Positions 51,611 through 60,522 of a stretch of DNA of 64,000 bases are shown piece by piece. The notes beneath the pieces were generated by a model. The model ran no database searches, was not told the DNA's origin, and saw only the letters and a program-made list of their open reading frames with translations. The position numbers were made by a program, and so were the translations under genes. Location: assembly GCF_000348785.1 (NCBI RefSeq), contig NC_020520.1, positions 1,860,001-1,924,000 of the forward strand, in the 5' to 3' direction. Position 1 is the first letter of the stretch, and every line of letters starts with the position of its first letter. The DNA is from Ilumatobacter coccineus YM16-304. GTDB lineage: Bacteria > Actinomycetota > Acidimicrobiia > Acidimicrobiales > Ilumatobacteraceae.

Positions 51611-52415
51611 GGCCGCACCACCTGAACGAAGCAACCTCCTCGATCTGGAGGGGCGCATCGCCCTCGTCTCCGGGGCCGGACAGGGAGTCGGTGCTGCCAC
51701 CGCTCACCATCTGGCAGCTCAGGGCGCGAAGGTGGTCGTCAACGACTTCGTCGCCGAGCGCGCCACCGAGGTGGCAACGCAGATCAACGACGGTGGCGGC
51801 ACGGCCATCGGAATCCAGGGTGACGTCACCGACTTCGCCTCGGTCACCGCGATGGTCGACGCCGCCCGCGACGCGTTCGGGCCCGTCGACGTGCTGGTCA
51901 ACAACGCCGGCAACGCCGGAGCCAACCCCTCCGCCGTCACCGGCAAGCCGTTCTGGGAGAAGGACCCTGAGGAGTGGGCGCCGTTCCTCGACGTCAACCT
52001 GTACGGCGTGCTGCACTGCTGCCGGGCCGTGCTGCCCGGAATGATCGACGCCGGCAACGGCGGACGCATCATCACCGTGTTGAGCGACGCCGGTCGCGTC
52101 GGTGAAGCCGGACTCGAGGTCTACTCGGCGGCCAAGGCCGGAGCCGGCGGCCTGACTCGTGGGCTGGCCCGCAGCCTCGGCCGCTTCGACATCACGGCGA
52201 ACAACGTGGCCATCGCCGCGACCCGCACCCCGGCCATCCAGGCGATGACCGAGAACGAGGACCTCGCCAAGCGGGTGCTCAAGAACTACATCATCCGCCG
52301 CTTCGGCGAGCCGAGCGACGTGGCCGCCATGGTCACGTTCCTCGCCTCCAAAGCAGCCGGCTGGACCACCGGCCAGACCTACCCCGTGAACGGAGGCTTC
52401 AGTGTCAACCAATGA
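51603..52415 (+). CDS. Short-chain dehydrogenase/reductase
   Basis: A 270-residue SDR. The cofactor loop is ALVSGAGQGVGAATA, NNAG lies in VDVLVNNAGNAG, and the catalytic YxxxK in EVYSAAKAGAGGL; the serine position reads VLSDAGR. It should oxidise a hydroxyacyl-CoA or similar alcohol. The start overlaps the synthetase stop by 8 nt, and the end overlaps the next start by 14 nt. These overlaps make a tightly coupled operon. Confidence 0.92.
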   Translation: MSEAAPPERSNLLDLEGRIALVSGAGQGVGAATAHHLAAQGAKVVVNDFVAERATEVATQINDGGGTAIGIQGDVTDFASVTAMVDAARDAFGPVDVLVNNAGNAGANPSAVTGKPFWEKDPEEWAPFLDVNLYGVLHCCRAVLPGMIDAGNGGRIITVLSDAGRVGEAGLEVYSAAKAGAGGLTRGLARSLGRFDITANNVAIAATRTPAIQAMTENEDLAKRVLKNYIIRRFGEPSDVAAMVTFLASKAAGWTTGQTYPVNGGFSVNQ

Positions 52416-53250
52416 ACCGTCAGTCCCAGCGTCCGACAGCGCAGCGGCATCGCCCCCAGAAGTTCCCAACGCTGCCCCCAACGGCGTCGACGTCATCCGA
52501 AGCGAACGGATCGGTGACCACCTGCTGTTGATCCGGATCGACCGGCCGCACCGGCGAAACGCCTTCGACGGTGCCACCGCCAGGGCGATGGAGGCGGCGA
52601 TCGACGCCTACGAGGCCGACGACACGTTGCGCTGCGCCATCCTCGCCGGTTCGCCGGAGGCGTTCTCGTCGGGCCAGGACCTCATCGCCGCGGCGTACGG
52701 CGACATGGGTGTCGCTCCCAACCGTGGCGGGTTCGGCATCATGGCCAAGCCGCCGACCAAGCCGATCATCGCTGCGGTCGAAGGTCATGCACTCGCCGGC
52801 GGGCTCGAGCTCTGCCTGTCGTGCGACCTGATCGTCTCGTCCCGGACGGCGACGATGGGCATTCCCGAGGCGGCCCGGTCACTCGTCGCCGTGGGCGGTG
52901 GACTGTTCCGGCTGCCGAAGCGCATTCCGTACCACCTGGCCATGGAGTTGGCCCTCACGGGCAAGGCATGGTCGGCCGAACGCATGGCCGAACTCGGCCT
53001 CGTCAACAAGCTCACCGAGCCGGGCGAAGCCCTCGATGGGGCGATCGAACTGGCCAACGAGATCCTGCTCGCTGGGCCGCTCGCCGTGAAGGCCAGCAAA
53101 CAGATCGTGCAGAAGGCCTATGAATGGGACGACGCCGATGGTTGGAAGAACCAGATGGAGTTCGCCGCCCCGGTCATGAAGTCCGACGACCTCAAGGAAG
53201 GCCTCGCCGCCTTCGCCGAAAAACGTCCACCAGTCTGGAAAGGCCACTGA
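52402..53250 (+). CDS. Enoyl-CoA hydratase/isomerase (crotonase) family protein
   Basis: A 282-residue crotonase with a GTG start and about 30 disordered residues (Ala/Pro/Ser-rich) before the fold. Core motifs are IRIDRPHRRNAFDGATARAM, the first oxyanion region AFSSGQDLIAAAYGD, and VEGHALAGGLELCLSCDLIVSS for the second. Typical glutamates seen in hydratases are present only in part (GIPEAARSL), so hydratase or isomerase activity both remain open. It sits between two SDR genes in the TetR-headed operon. Confidence 0.92.
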   Translation: MSTNEPSVPASDSAAASPPEVPNAAPNGVDVIRSERIGDHLLLIRIDRPHRRNAFDGATARAMEAAIDAYEADDTLRCAILAGSPEAFSSGQDLIAAAYGDMGVAPNRGGFGIMAKPPTKPIIAAVEGHALAGGLELCLSCDLIVSSRTATMGIPEAARSLVAVGGGLFRLPKRIPYHLAMELALTGKAWSAERMAELGLVNKLTEPGEALDGAIELANEILLAGPLAVKASKQIVQKAYEWDDADGWKNQMEFAAPVMKSDDLKEGLAAFAEKRPPVWKGH

Positions 53251-54179
53251 TGTCCCTCTTGATCGAACCCACCCTGCGATCCGAACTGCTCGCAGGCCAG
53301 ACCGCCATCGTCACGGGCGGGGCCCGCGGCATCGGCGGTGCCACCGCGACGACGCTGGCGGCCAACGGTGCCAAGGTCGTCATCGCCGAAGTCGATGCCG
53401 ACAAGGCCTCCGAGACCGTCAAGACACTCAACGACGAGTTCGGCAGCGACACGGCGAGTTCCTTCGTCGCCGACCTGGTCGCTCCAGATGCCTGCGACGA
53501 CCTGGTGAGCCACACGGTCGACACCTACGGCGGCCTCGACATCGTGGTCAACAACGCCGGGTATGCGTGGGACGGTGGCATCCACTCGATGACCGACGAC
53601 CAGTTCCAGGCCATGCTCGACATCCACCTCGTCGTGCCCTTCCGCCTGGCCAGAGCCTGCGCACCGATCTTCCGCGCCGCGGCGGGTGCCGACGCCGATG
53701 CCGGCGTGCAGCGCCACCGCAAGACCGTCATGGTGTCGTCGCTCGCCGGCGAGTGGGGTCTCATGGGAGCGGGCAACTACGCCTCGGCGAAGGCGGGGAT
53801 GCTGGGACTGATGCGCACCCTCGCGCAGGAGTGGGGTCGCTACCACGTGAACGTCAACGCCGTGGCGTTCGGTCAGATCCAGACGCGGTTCGGTCTCCCG
53901 CAATCCGATGCCGAGGTCATCCAGACCGGTGGCCGGACGATCAAGGTCGGTATGCCGCCCAAGCAAGCAGAGCGAATGGGGATCACGATCGATCCAGATC
54001 ACGTCCCGACCGACGAGGAGATCTACGCAGCGAAGCCGTTGCCGATGATCCCGCTGGGTCGATCCGGGACCATCCGGGAAGCTGCCGATTCGATCTTCTA
54101 CCTGTGCTCGCCGATGTCCGACTACACCACCGGCCAGGTCATGGTCGTCAGCGGCGGCGCTCGCGGCGGAATGAGCTGA
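53250..54179 (+). CDS. Short-chain dehydrogenase/reductase (MaoC-free, 17-beta-HSD-type)
   Basis: A 309-residue SDR with cofactor loop AIVTGGARGIGGATATTL, VVNNAGYAWDGGI, the serine in VMVSSLAGEWG and YxxxK in GNYASAKAGMLGL. An insertion of about 45 residues (TRFGLPQSDAEVIQTG to VPTDEEIYAAK) before the C-terminal strand makes it longer than classical SDRs. It should act on a hydroxyacyl-CoA or ring alcohol. The TGATG junction couples it to the crotonase gene; it is the last gene of this operon. Confidence 0.92.
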   Translation: MSLLIEPTLRSELLAGQTAIVTGGARGIGGATATTLAANGAKVVIAEVDADKASETVKTLNDEFGSDTASSFVADLVAPDACDDLVSHTVDTYGGLDIVVNNAGYAWDGGIHSMTDDQFQAMLDIHLVVPFRLARACAPIFRAAAGADADAGVQRHRKTVMVSSLAGEWGLMGAGNYASAKAGMLGLMRTLAQEWGRYHVNVNAVAFGQIQTRFGLPQSDAEVIQTGGRTIKVGMPPKQAERMGITIDPDHVPTDEEIYAAKPLPMIPLGRSGTIREAADSIFYLCSPMSDYTTGQVMVVSGGARGGMS

Positions 54180-54221
54180 GACGACGGCCGCCCACGTCGG
54201 GGCCCTGCCGTCTGCAGCAGA

Positions 54222-54980
54222 TCAGAAGACGGTGTAGCCGCCGTCGACGCAGACCTCTTGGCCGGTGTGATACGTCTGCCCGGGGTCGGCGAGAAACGCA
54301 CCGACCTCGCGGAACTCCGAGGGGTCGGCCCATCGGCGCACCGGCGTCCGCTTGACGGTCGCCTCGCGGAACACGTCGGACTCGTAGCCACCCGACGCCA
54401 ACTCGGTGATCGTCCAACCCGGGAGGAGCGAGTTGACGCGGATCTGGTGACGGGCGAGCCCGACGGCGAGCGCACGAACGAGGCCGTTGAGGGCCGTCTT
54501 GGCCGTGCCGTAGGCCTCGTTGTTCGCCGCGCCGTGGACCGCCGATGTCGACGACACCGCGACGAGGCTGCCGCCTTCTCCCTGCTCGACCAGTTGGCGC
54601 GCTGCGGCTTGCAGCGTGATGAACACCCCGTCGAGGTTGACCGCCATCACCGATCGCCACTCCTCGAGCGACAGCTTCAAGAACGGGGTACCCGTACCGC
54701 CGCGTCCGGCGTTGGCGAAGAGTCCGTCGATGCGGCCGTGCCCGGCGACCGTCTTGGCCATCGTGTCGTCGACCGCCGCTTGGTCGCTCACGTCGCACAC
54801 GAACGCCGACGCCGTGCCGCCCAGCGCTTCGAGCGCCGCGACCGCGGCAGCGTTCTTCTCCTCGTTGCGACCCCAGATCGACACCGCACCGCCCGACATC
54901 ACGATGCCTTCGGCCATGCCGAGACCGATGCCACCGTTGCCCCCGGTCACCACGAACACCTTGCCTGTCAGATCGATCAT
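54222..54980 (-). CDS. Short-chain dehydrogenase/reductase
   Basis: A 252-residue classical SDR: VFVVTGGNGGIGLGMAEG, GLFANAGRGGTGT, the catalytic serine in VAVSSTSAVHG and YxxxK in EAYGTAKTALNGL, ending TGQEVCVDGGYTVF. It stands alone on the minus strand, convergent with the preceding operon and divergent from the PEP-mobile-domain gene. Substrate unknown. Confidence 0.92.
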   Translation of the reverse strand: MIDLTGKVFVVTGGNGGIGLGMAEGIVMSGGAVSIWGRNEEKNAAAVAALEALGGTASAFVCDVSDQAAVDDTMAKTVAGHGRIDGLFANAGRGGTGTPFLKLSLEEWRSVMAVNLDGVFITLQAAARQLVEQGEGGSLVAVSSTSAVHGAANNEAYGTAKTALNGLVRALAVGLARHQIRVNSLLPGWTITELASGGYESDVFREATVKRTPVRRWADPSEFREVGAFLADPGQTYHTGQEVCVDGGYTVF

Positions 54981-55130
54981 GCGACGTTCTTAGTCCGTCG
55001 CTCAGCGAGCCGACGATTTGCCGTCGCATGCTGGCGTAGCGACCTCCCGTGATGCCCCGGCCGACCCATGTCGACGAGCCCCCGTCACGTCGGTACGAGC
55101 TGGGCCTCGCCCGTTGCCTATCTTTTGCGC

Positions 55131-56891
55131 ATGGCGAACGGCATCACCACTGACACATGGATCACCGACACCGAGATCAGCACCCGGTTTCCGTATTACA
55201 CCCGGGCCAACGCTGACGAGGTCGGCCCCGAACCGTTCAGTCCGCTCGGCTGGAGCCTCGGTTGGATGAAGGGGTGCATCCCCGGCGTGGCGAACGGCTT
55301 CGTCGCCTTCGGCGTGCTCGAGCCCGAAGAATTCGCCGTCGACCCGCCCGAAGTGTTCGGCAACTGGGGTGGCTACTTCTACAACCAGTTGTCGCTGCCC
55401 CGAGTGATGGGCGAGCGGATGCCCGGCGCCAGCGCCGAAGCGATCGACCAGGCCTACTTCGGCGATCACCCCGGCGTCCCCGTGTACGAACCGAACCCGG
55501 CCGACGAGAACGAAGCCCAGAGCGCCAAGCTCGCCGAGACCATGGGCTGGGTGATGAGCACCACCGAGTTCCCAGCGCAGGTCGCCGCCTCGGTCATGGC
55601 CTCCGAACACGTCGCCTCCCGACCCGACCTGTCGTCACTCTCGAACGCCGAACTCGTCGCACGAGCACGTGCCCTGGCCGGCGACGCACTCGACGATGCC
55701 TGGACCGCCTACTGCCAATCGGCACTCGCCGCATCGCTCGGCCCCGGCGCCGTCCAAGCGATCTGCGCCGCCATCGGTCGAGCCGACGACGCCGTCAAGG
55801 TGATGACCGCCATCGGCTCCGTCGAGTCCGCCGAATCATCGTTCGCCATGTGGGCACTCAGCCGCACCGTTCACGACTCGCCGACACTCATGGGCGAGTT
55901 CGACACCGGCGTCGACGGACTCCTCGACCGACTCGCCGCACGCGATGACGCCGACGCCGCAGCATTCCTCGACGAATGGAACGCCCTGCTCGCCGGCCAC
56001 GGTCACCGCGGACCCAACGAATGGGACCTCCGAGCGCACTCCTGGACCACCAAGCCGAGCCTCGCACTCGGCATGATCGAGCGGATGCGTCACCAAGACG
56101 ACGCCAAGTCACCCGTCGAGGCGAACGCCCGCGGCAAGGCCGAACGCGAAGCCCTCACCACCGAACTCCTGGCCATGGTCGAAGGCGACCCCGAAGCCCA
56201 CGGCGGACTCCAGGCCGGCATCGCCTCCGCCGGCCTGTTCTTCGCCATGCGAGAGATGGGCAAGAACGCCTGCATCCGACTCATCCACGAAGCGAAACTC
56301 GCGTTCATGGAGGTCGGCTCCCGGATGGTCGCCGACGGTGTGCTGTCCGATCCGCAAGACGTCTTCATGCTCCTCGACGACGAAGTCGACGGATTCCTCG
56401 CCGACCCGGCATCGATGGTCGCCACGATCGACGAACGCAACGAGACCTTCGCCCGACTCCACGACGTCGAACCCCCGTACATCGTCGGACTCGACCGTCC
56501 CGTCCCCCCGATGTCGGAATGGCCGGCACGGGGGAGCGGCTCCGGTACCGCCGTCGCCGCCGGCGACGTCCTCCAAGGCGCAGCCGGCTCACCCGGCGTC
56601 GTCAGCGGCACCGCCCGCATCGTCACCGACCCGTCCGATCCCGGCGCGATCGGACCCGGCGACATCATGATCGCACCGACCACCGACCCGTCATGGGTCC
56701 CGCTGTTCCTCGCCGCCGAAGGCGTGGTGGTCAACGTCGGCGCCGTGGCGAGCCACGCCGCGATCGTGTGCCGCGAACTCGGCATCCCGTGCGCCGTCTC
56801 GGTCATCGACGCCACGACCCGCATCCCCGACGGTGCCACCATCGAGATCGACGGATCGTCCGGCGCCGTCAAGATCGTGGCCCTGCCATGA
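55131..56891 (+). CDS. PEP-utilising-enzyme mobile (phosphohistidine) domain protein
   Basis: A 586-residue protein whose C-terminal 90 residues are the swivelling phosphohistidine domain of PEP-utilising enzymes: AGSPGVVSGTARIV, GDIMIAPTTDPSWVPLF and VASHAAIVCRELGIPCAV, with His542 as the phospho-carrier. There is no ATP-grasp domain. The helical N-terminal region is like PEP synthase-related phosphotransferases. This layout resembles the PpsA subunit of phenylphosphate synthase, which pairs with a separate ATP-binding PpsB; no PpsB is in the window. The next gene overlaps by 4 nt, so the two likely work together. Confidence 0.82.
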   Translation: MANGITTDTWITDTEISTRFPYYTRANADEVGPEPFSPLGWSLGWMKGCIPGVANGFVAFGVLEPEEFAVDPPEVFGNWGGYFYNQLSLPRVMGERMPGASAEAIDQAYFGDHPGVPVYEPNPADENEAQSAKLAETMGWVMSTTEFPAQVAASVMASEHVASRPDLSSLSNAELVARARALAGDALDDAWTAYCQSALAASLGPGAVQAICAAIGRADDAVKVMTAIGSVESAESSFAMWALSRTVHDSPTLMGEFDTGVDGLLDRLAARDDADAAAFLDEWNALLAGHGHRGPNEWDLRAHSWTTKPSLALGMIERMRHQDDAKSPVEANARGKAEREALTTELLAMVEGDPEAHGGLQAGIASAGLFFAMREMGKNACIRLIHEAKLAFMEVGSRMVADGVLSDPQDVFMLLDDEVDGFLADPASMVATIDERNETFARLHDVEPPYIVGLDRPVPPMSEWPARGSGSGTAVAAGDVLQGAAGSPGVVSGTARIVTDPSDPGAIGPGDIMIAPTTDPSWVPLFLAAEGVVVNVGAVASHAAIVCRELGIPCAVSVIDATTRIPDGATIEIDGSSGAVKIVALP

Positions 56892-57460
56892 GCGCCACAC
56901 CCAGCAACGGGGCACGCCCGACCTCTGAACGCATCGAGCCCGTCTCGCTCGACGGCGCCGAAGGAGAACTCGCCGACATCCTCGCCGGAGCCCTCACGCA
57001 CGACGGCACCCCGCTCAACATCTTCGGCGTGCTCGGACGCCACCCCAAACTCCTCAAGCGGTTCAACCTCATGGGCGGCTTCATCCTCAACAAGGGCCTC
57101 ATCCCAGCCCGCGAACGCGAGATCGTCATCCTCCGCGTCGGCCACAACGCCCGAGCCGAGTACGAGTTCGGCCAACACACCGTCATCGGCAAGCAAGTCG
57201 GACTCACCGACACCGAGATCGCCGCGCTCACCCGCAACGACGGCGACTGGAGCGCCGACGACGCCGCACTCATCGCCCTCGCCGACGACCTCCACGCCGA
57301 CGACTGCGTCAGCGACGCCACCTGGGCAGCACTCTCGACACGCTGGAACGACGAAGAGAAGATCGAACTCCTCATCGTCGCCGGTTTCTACCGACTCGTC
57401 TCCGGCTTCCTCAACAGCGCCGGCGTCCAACTCGACGACGGCATCCCCGGCTGGCCGTAA
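56888..57460 (+). CDS. Carboxymuconolactone decarboxylase-family protein
   Basis: A protein of 190 residues of the AhpD/CMD fold: LADILAGALTHDGTPLNIFGVLGRHPKLLKRF, LIPAREREIVILRVGHNARAEYEFGQHTVIGK, then ALADDLHADDCVSD. The peroxidatic CxxC of AhpD is absent; the motif is RAEYEFGQH with glutamate, tyrosine and histidine instead, as in lactone decarboxylases and uncharacterised relatives. The ATGA overlap with the PEP-mobile gene implies a shared pathway. The 528-bp repeat-rich region follows. Confidence 0.88.
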   Translation: MSATPSNGARPTSERIEPVSLDGAEGELADILAGALTHDGTPLNIFGVLGRHPKLLKRFNLMGGFILNKGLIPAREREIVILRVGHNARAEYEFGQHTVIGKQVGLTDTEIAALTRNDGDWSADDAALIALADDLHADDCVSDATWAALSTRWNDEEKIELLIVAGFYRLVSGFLNSAGVQLDDGIPGWP

Positions 57461-57461
57461 C

Positions 57462-57917
57462 GCTTTTTCGACGGCTCACCGCACGTCGGAGGTTTTAACA
57501 ATCTGATCGCCGTCGAGCCAGGCTTGGTCGCTGGCGCTCCCGGCGCCGGCCGTCTTGCACGTTGGCGGTGGGGTCTGGCCGACGAGATGCTTTTCGACGG
57601 CTCACCGCCACGTCGCAGGTTCTTGACGCTTGATCGCCGTCGAGCCGGGCTTGGTCGCTGGCGCTCCCGGCGCCGGCCGTCTTGAACACTCGTGGTGGGG
57701 TCTGGCTGACGTGATGCTTTTCGACGGCTCACCGCACGTCGGTGGTTGTCCATTCTTGATCGCCGTCGAGCCAGGCTTGGTCGCTGGCGCTCCCTCCGCC
57801 GGCCGTAACGCTTTTCGACGGCTCACCGCCACGTTGGGGGTTGTCGAAGCTTGATCGCCGTCGAGCCAGGCTTGGTCGCTGGCGCTCCCTGCGCCGGCCG
57901 TCTTGAACACTTGTGGT
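57462..57917. repeat. Four-copy intergenic repeat with conserved hairpin
   Basis: Four related units start at 57462, 57589, 57716 and 57810, with periods 127, 127 and 94 bp. Each holds CTTTTCGACGGCTCACCG, then GATCGCCGTCGAGCC, GGCTTGGTCGCTGGCGCTCCC and GCCGGCCGT. In units 1 and 2 GGCGC-TCCCG-GCGCC forms a hairpin; in unit 4 the loop changes but the arms stay paired, while unit 3 pairs one base fewer. The region (57461-57988) shows no credible gene; minus-strand frames across it are shadows. Confidence 0.8.
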
Positions 57918-57988
57918 GACGCCACCCACGGCTCGGCCGATGCGCGTTTGTCCCAAGGACGAACGCGCATCGCGCTCGGTGTTTCGGA

Positions 57989-58786
57989 TCAGTTGCCGGT
58001 GAAGGTGGGCTTGCGTTTGTTGGCGAAGGCGGCGATGCCTTCTTGGCCGTCGTGGGTGTCCATCGACGCCGAGATGGTGACCGCCTCGAACTCGCCGGCC
58101 GACTCGAGCGCCCGCTCGTAACCCTCGTAGATCACACGCTTCGCATGACCGAGCGCCCACGCCGGGCCGTCGGCGAGCTTCTGTGCCAACGCAGCCGTCT
58201 CGGCGTCGACATCGTCGTCGGGAACCACCCGGTTGACCAGACCCCACTCCTCGGCCGTCGCCGCGTCGAGCACACGGTTCGTGAGCGTGAGATCCATCAT
58301 CCGACGCAGACCGATGTGGCGCGCCACGAAGTAACTCGACGTGCCGTCGGGCGTGACCCCGGCGTTGGTGTACGCCATCGTGTACTTGGCCGACTCGGCC
58401 GACACGACCAGATCGAACGCCGCCATGAGCGACAGACCGGCACCGCCCGCAGCACCACGAACCCCGGCGACGAACGGCTTCGGCAGCCGATTCATCTTGT
58501 AGATCGCGCCATGGAAATCGACCAGCATGTCGGTCGCCAGGCGAGACACCTGGTCCCCGACCTCGGCGAACAGCTTGAGATCGCCGCCGGCACAGAACAC
58601 CTTGCCCTCCGCCGTGAACGACGCCGCCTTCACGTCGTCGTCGAACTCGATCTCGATCATCACATCGCGCAGATCTTTCGAGAACTGCGGATTGACGGCG
58701 TTGGCGCCCTCCGGACGATCGAAACGGACGTGCGCGACGCCGTTCTCGGTGTGGTACTTGATGGTTTCCAGGTCGAGCGTGCTCAT
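57989..58786 (-). CDS. Enoyl-CoA hydratase/isomerase (crotonase) family protein
   Basis: A 265-residue crotonase: VRFDRPEGANAVNPQFSKDL, the oxyanion region VFCAGGDLKLFAEVGD, then VRGAAGGAGLSLMAAFDLVVS. The second glutamate position reads GVTPDGTSSYFVARHIG, with Asp in place of the usual Glu, which is common in isomerases. It shares a TGATG junction (1-nt overlap) with the upstream SDR gene, so they are cotranslated. Specific reaction unknown. Confidence 0.92.
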   Translation of the reverse strand: MSTLDLETIKYHTENGVAHVRFDRPEGANAVNPQFSKDLRDVMIEIEFDDDVKAASFTAEGKVFCAGGDLKLFAEVGDQVSRLATDMLVDFHGAIYKMNRLPKPFVAGVRGAAGGAGLSLMAAFDLVVSAESAKYTMAYTNAGVTPDGTSSYFVARHIGLRRMMDLTLTNRVLDAATAEEWGLVNRVVPDDDVDAETAALAQKLADGPAWALGHAKRVIYEGYERALESAGEFEAVTISASMDTHDGQEGIAAFANKRKPTFTGN

Positions 58787-59568
58787 CAGTACGGCATTGT
58801 TCCACCGTCGACCGGGAACATGTTCCCGGTCATGTTGCGAGCAGCATCGGACGCCAGGAACAGCGCGACGGCACCGACCTCCTCGACCTTGTTCGGACGC
58901 TTGATCGCCGACTCCGCCGAGAACATCTCGATGAGTGCGTCGTAGCCGTCGAGCCCCATCGCCACCGCCGAATCCGGGCCGGTGTCACGGACGATGTCGG
59001 TCTCGATCAGACCCGGCAGGATCGCATTGACCGTGATGCCGAGCGTGCCGACCTCCTGCGCCGCCGCCTTGACCAGACCGTTGACGGCGTGCTTCGTCGC
59101 CGAATAGCCCGGAATGCCGGGCTTGCCCAACTTGCCTTCGACCGACGACGTGACGATCACACGACCCGACTCACGCGGGATCATGTGCTGCAGCGCTCGC
59201 CGCATCCCCCAGAACACATGGTTCAGGTTCCAGTCGATCTCGAGCTGCCATTCCTCGTCGCTCATCTGCGCGACCGGCGCGGTGTTCAGCACACCACCCG
59301 AGTTGAGGCAGCAGATGTCGAGTTGGCCGTACCGCTCGATCGTGAAGTCGATCAGCCCTTCGACAGCATCCTGCTTGGCGGCGTCGCCCGCATAGAAGTC
59401 GGCATTGTCACCGGCCCCCATCTCGGCGAGACACTCCGCGCCTTTCTCGGCGTTGCGGCCGTTGACGACCACCTTCGCGCCCTCAGCGATGAACGCCTCG
59501 GCCATGGCCCGGCCGATGCTCCGTGTGCCGCCCGTGATGCAGGCGACCTTTCCGTCGAGCTTTCCCAT
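58786..59568 (-). CDS. Short-chain dehydrogenase/reductase
   Basis: A 260-residue SDR: ACITGGTRSIGRAMAEAF, LNSGGVL in place of NNAG, serine in VIVTSSVEGKLGKPG and YxxxK in PGYSATKHAVNGL, ending TGNMFPVDGGTMPY. It is a close paralogue of the neighbouring gene at 59627-60406 by motif-by-motif comparison. An AGGAA ribosome site precedes ATG 59568. It should act on a hydroxyacyl-CoA or related alcohol. Confidence 0.92.
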   Translation of the reverse strand: MGKLDGKVACITGGTRSIGRAMAEAFIAEGAKVVVNGRNAEKGAECLAEMGAGDNADFYAGDAAKQDAVEGLIDFTIERYGQLDICCLNSGGVLNTAPVAQMSDEEWQLEIDWNLNHVFWGMRRALQHMIPRESGRVIVTSSVEGKLGKPGIPGYSATKHAVNGLVKAAAQEVGTLGITVNAILPGLIETDIVRDTGPDSAVAMGLDGYDALIEMFSAESAIKRPNKVEEVGAVALFLASDAARNMTGNMFPVDGGTMPY

Positions 59569-59626
59569 TGTCGATTCCTCTTTCAGTCCTTGATCTTGTG
59601 CAGCGTCGTGATGTGGCGAACGTCGA

Positions 59627-60406
59627 TCAGTACGGCGAGGTCCCGCCGTCGACCGAGATCATCGATCCGGTGATGCCGGCGCCGGCATCGGAGGCGAGCA
59701 ACACGCAGATCTCCGCGACGTCGCGGGTCTCGTTCAGTCGCTTGATCGCCGACTCCTCGGCGAACACGTCGAGCAGGCCCTGGTAGTCGAGCCCCATCGC
59801 TGCGGCGGCGGGCGGACCCTCGGCCTTCATGATGTCGGTCTCGATCGCTCCCGGGCAGACCGAGTTGACCGTGATGCCCATCGTGCCGACCTCTTGCGCC
59901 GCCGACTTGGTGAGGCCGTTGATGGCGTGCTTCGCCGTGACGTAGATCGAGAGCCCGGGCTTGCCCATCTTGCCCTCGACCGAACTCATCGTGATGATGC
60001 GTCCCGACTGCTGCGGGATCATGTGCTTGAGGGCCGTCTGCATCGTCCAGAACGTGTGCCAGAAGTTCCACACGAGCGAATCCTGCATGGCCTCGTCGGT
60101 CAGGTCGACGACCGGCGCGTGGTTCGACGCTCCACCCGCGTTGGCGAACAGGATGTCGATCTGGCCGAAGTGGTCGACCGTGCCGTTGACGATCGCTTCG
60201 CAACCCTCGCGGGTCTTCACGTCGCCACCGATGAAGTGGACGTCGTCGCCCGCATCCATCTCGGCGATCGCCTGCTTGCCCTTCTCTTCGCTTCGGCCGT
60301 TGATGACGACCTTCGCGCCTTCGCGCACGAATGCCTCGGCCGCGGCCCGGCCGATCCCGCGCGTGCCGCCGGTGACGCAGGCAACTTTGCCGTCGAGTGC
60401 TCCCAT
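59627..60406 (-). CDS. Short-chain dehydrogenase/reductase, tandem paralogue
   Basis: A 259-residue SDR: ACVTGGTRGIGRAAAEAF, FANAGGAS, serine in ITMSSVEGKMGKPG and YxxxK in SIYVTAKHAINGL, ending TGSMISVDGGTSPY. The start at ATG 60406 follows an AGGGGAA ribosome site; a longer frame to 60442 lacks such a site. Its similarity to the gene at 58786-59568 indicates tandem duplication. It is the first gene of the leftward SDR-SDR-crotonase group. Confidence 0.92.
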   Translation of the reverse strand: MGALDGKVACVTGGTRGIGRAAAEAFVREGAKVVINGRSEEKGKQAIAEMDAGDDVHFIGGDVKTREGCEAIVNGTVDHFGQIDILFANAGGASNHAPVVDLTDEAMQDSLVWNFWHTFWTMQTALKHMIPQQSGRIITMSSVEGKMGKPGLSIYVTAKHAINGLTKSAAQEVGTMGITVNSVCPGAIETDIMKAEGPPAAAAMGLDYQGLLDVFAEESAIKRLNETRDVAEICVLLASDAGAGITGSMISVDGGTSPY

Positions 60407-60440
60407 TGGTTCCCCTGACCCTGATGTTGGAGTGAATGAC

Positions 60441-60456
60441 ACCGACGTGTGTCGGT
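60441..60456. promoter_or_regulatory. Inverted repeat in divergent promoter
   Basis: ACCGAC-GTGT-GTCGGT is a perfect 6-bp inverted repeat in the 116-bp gap between the divergent SDR (60406) and SnoaL-like (60523) genes. It is a possible operator; the regulator is not known. Confidence 0.35.
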
Positions 60457-60522
60457 CGTGGCGGACCGTAACAAAAACGCCCGCCTCGATTCGATGTCGG
60501 ACGTCGATGTAGGGATGGCGGG

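Noticed and set aside
57462-57917. CRISPR array
   Set aside because: Units are 94-127 bp with several conserved blocks, not short identical repeats with regular unique spacers; no cas genes nearby.
57495-57970. Minus-strand frames across the repeat region with repeated Arg/Ser-rich peptides
   Set aside because: They are translations of the DNA repeat in different frames, with no conserved start or known domain.
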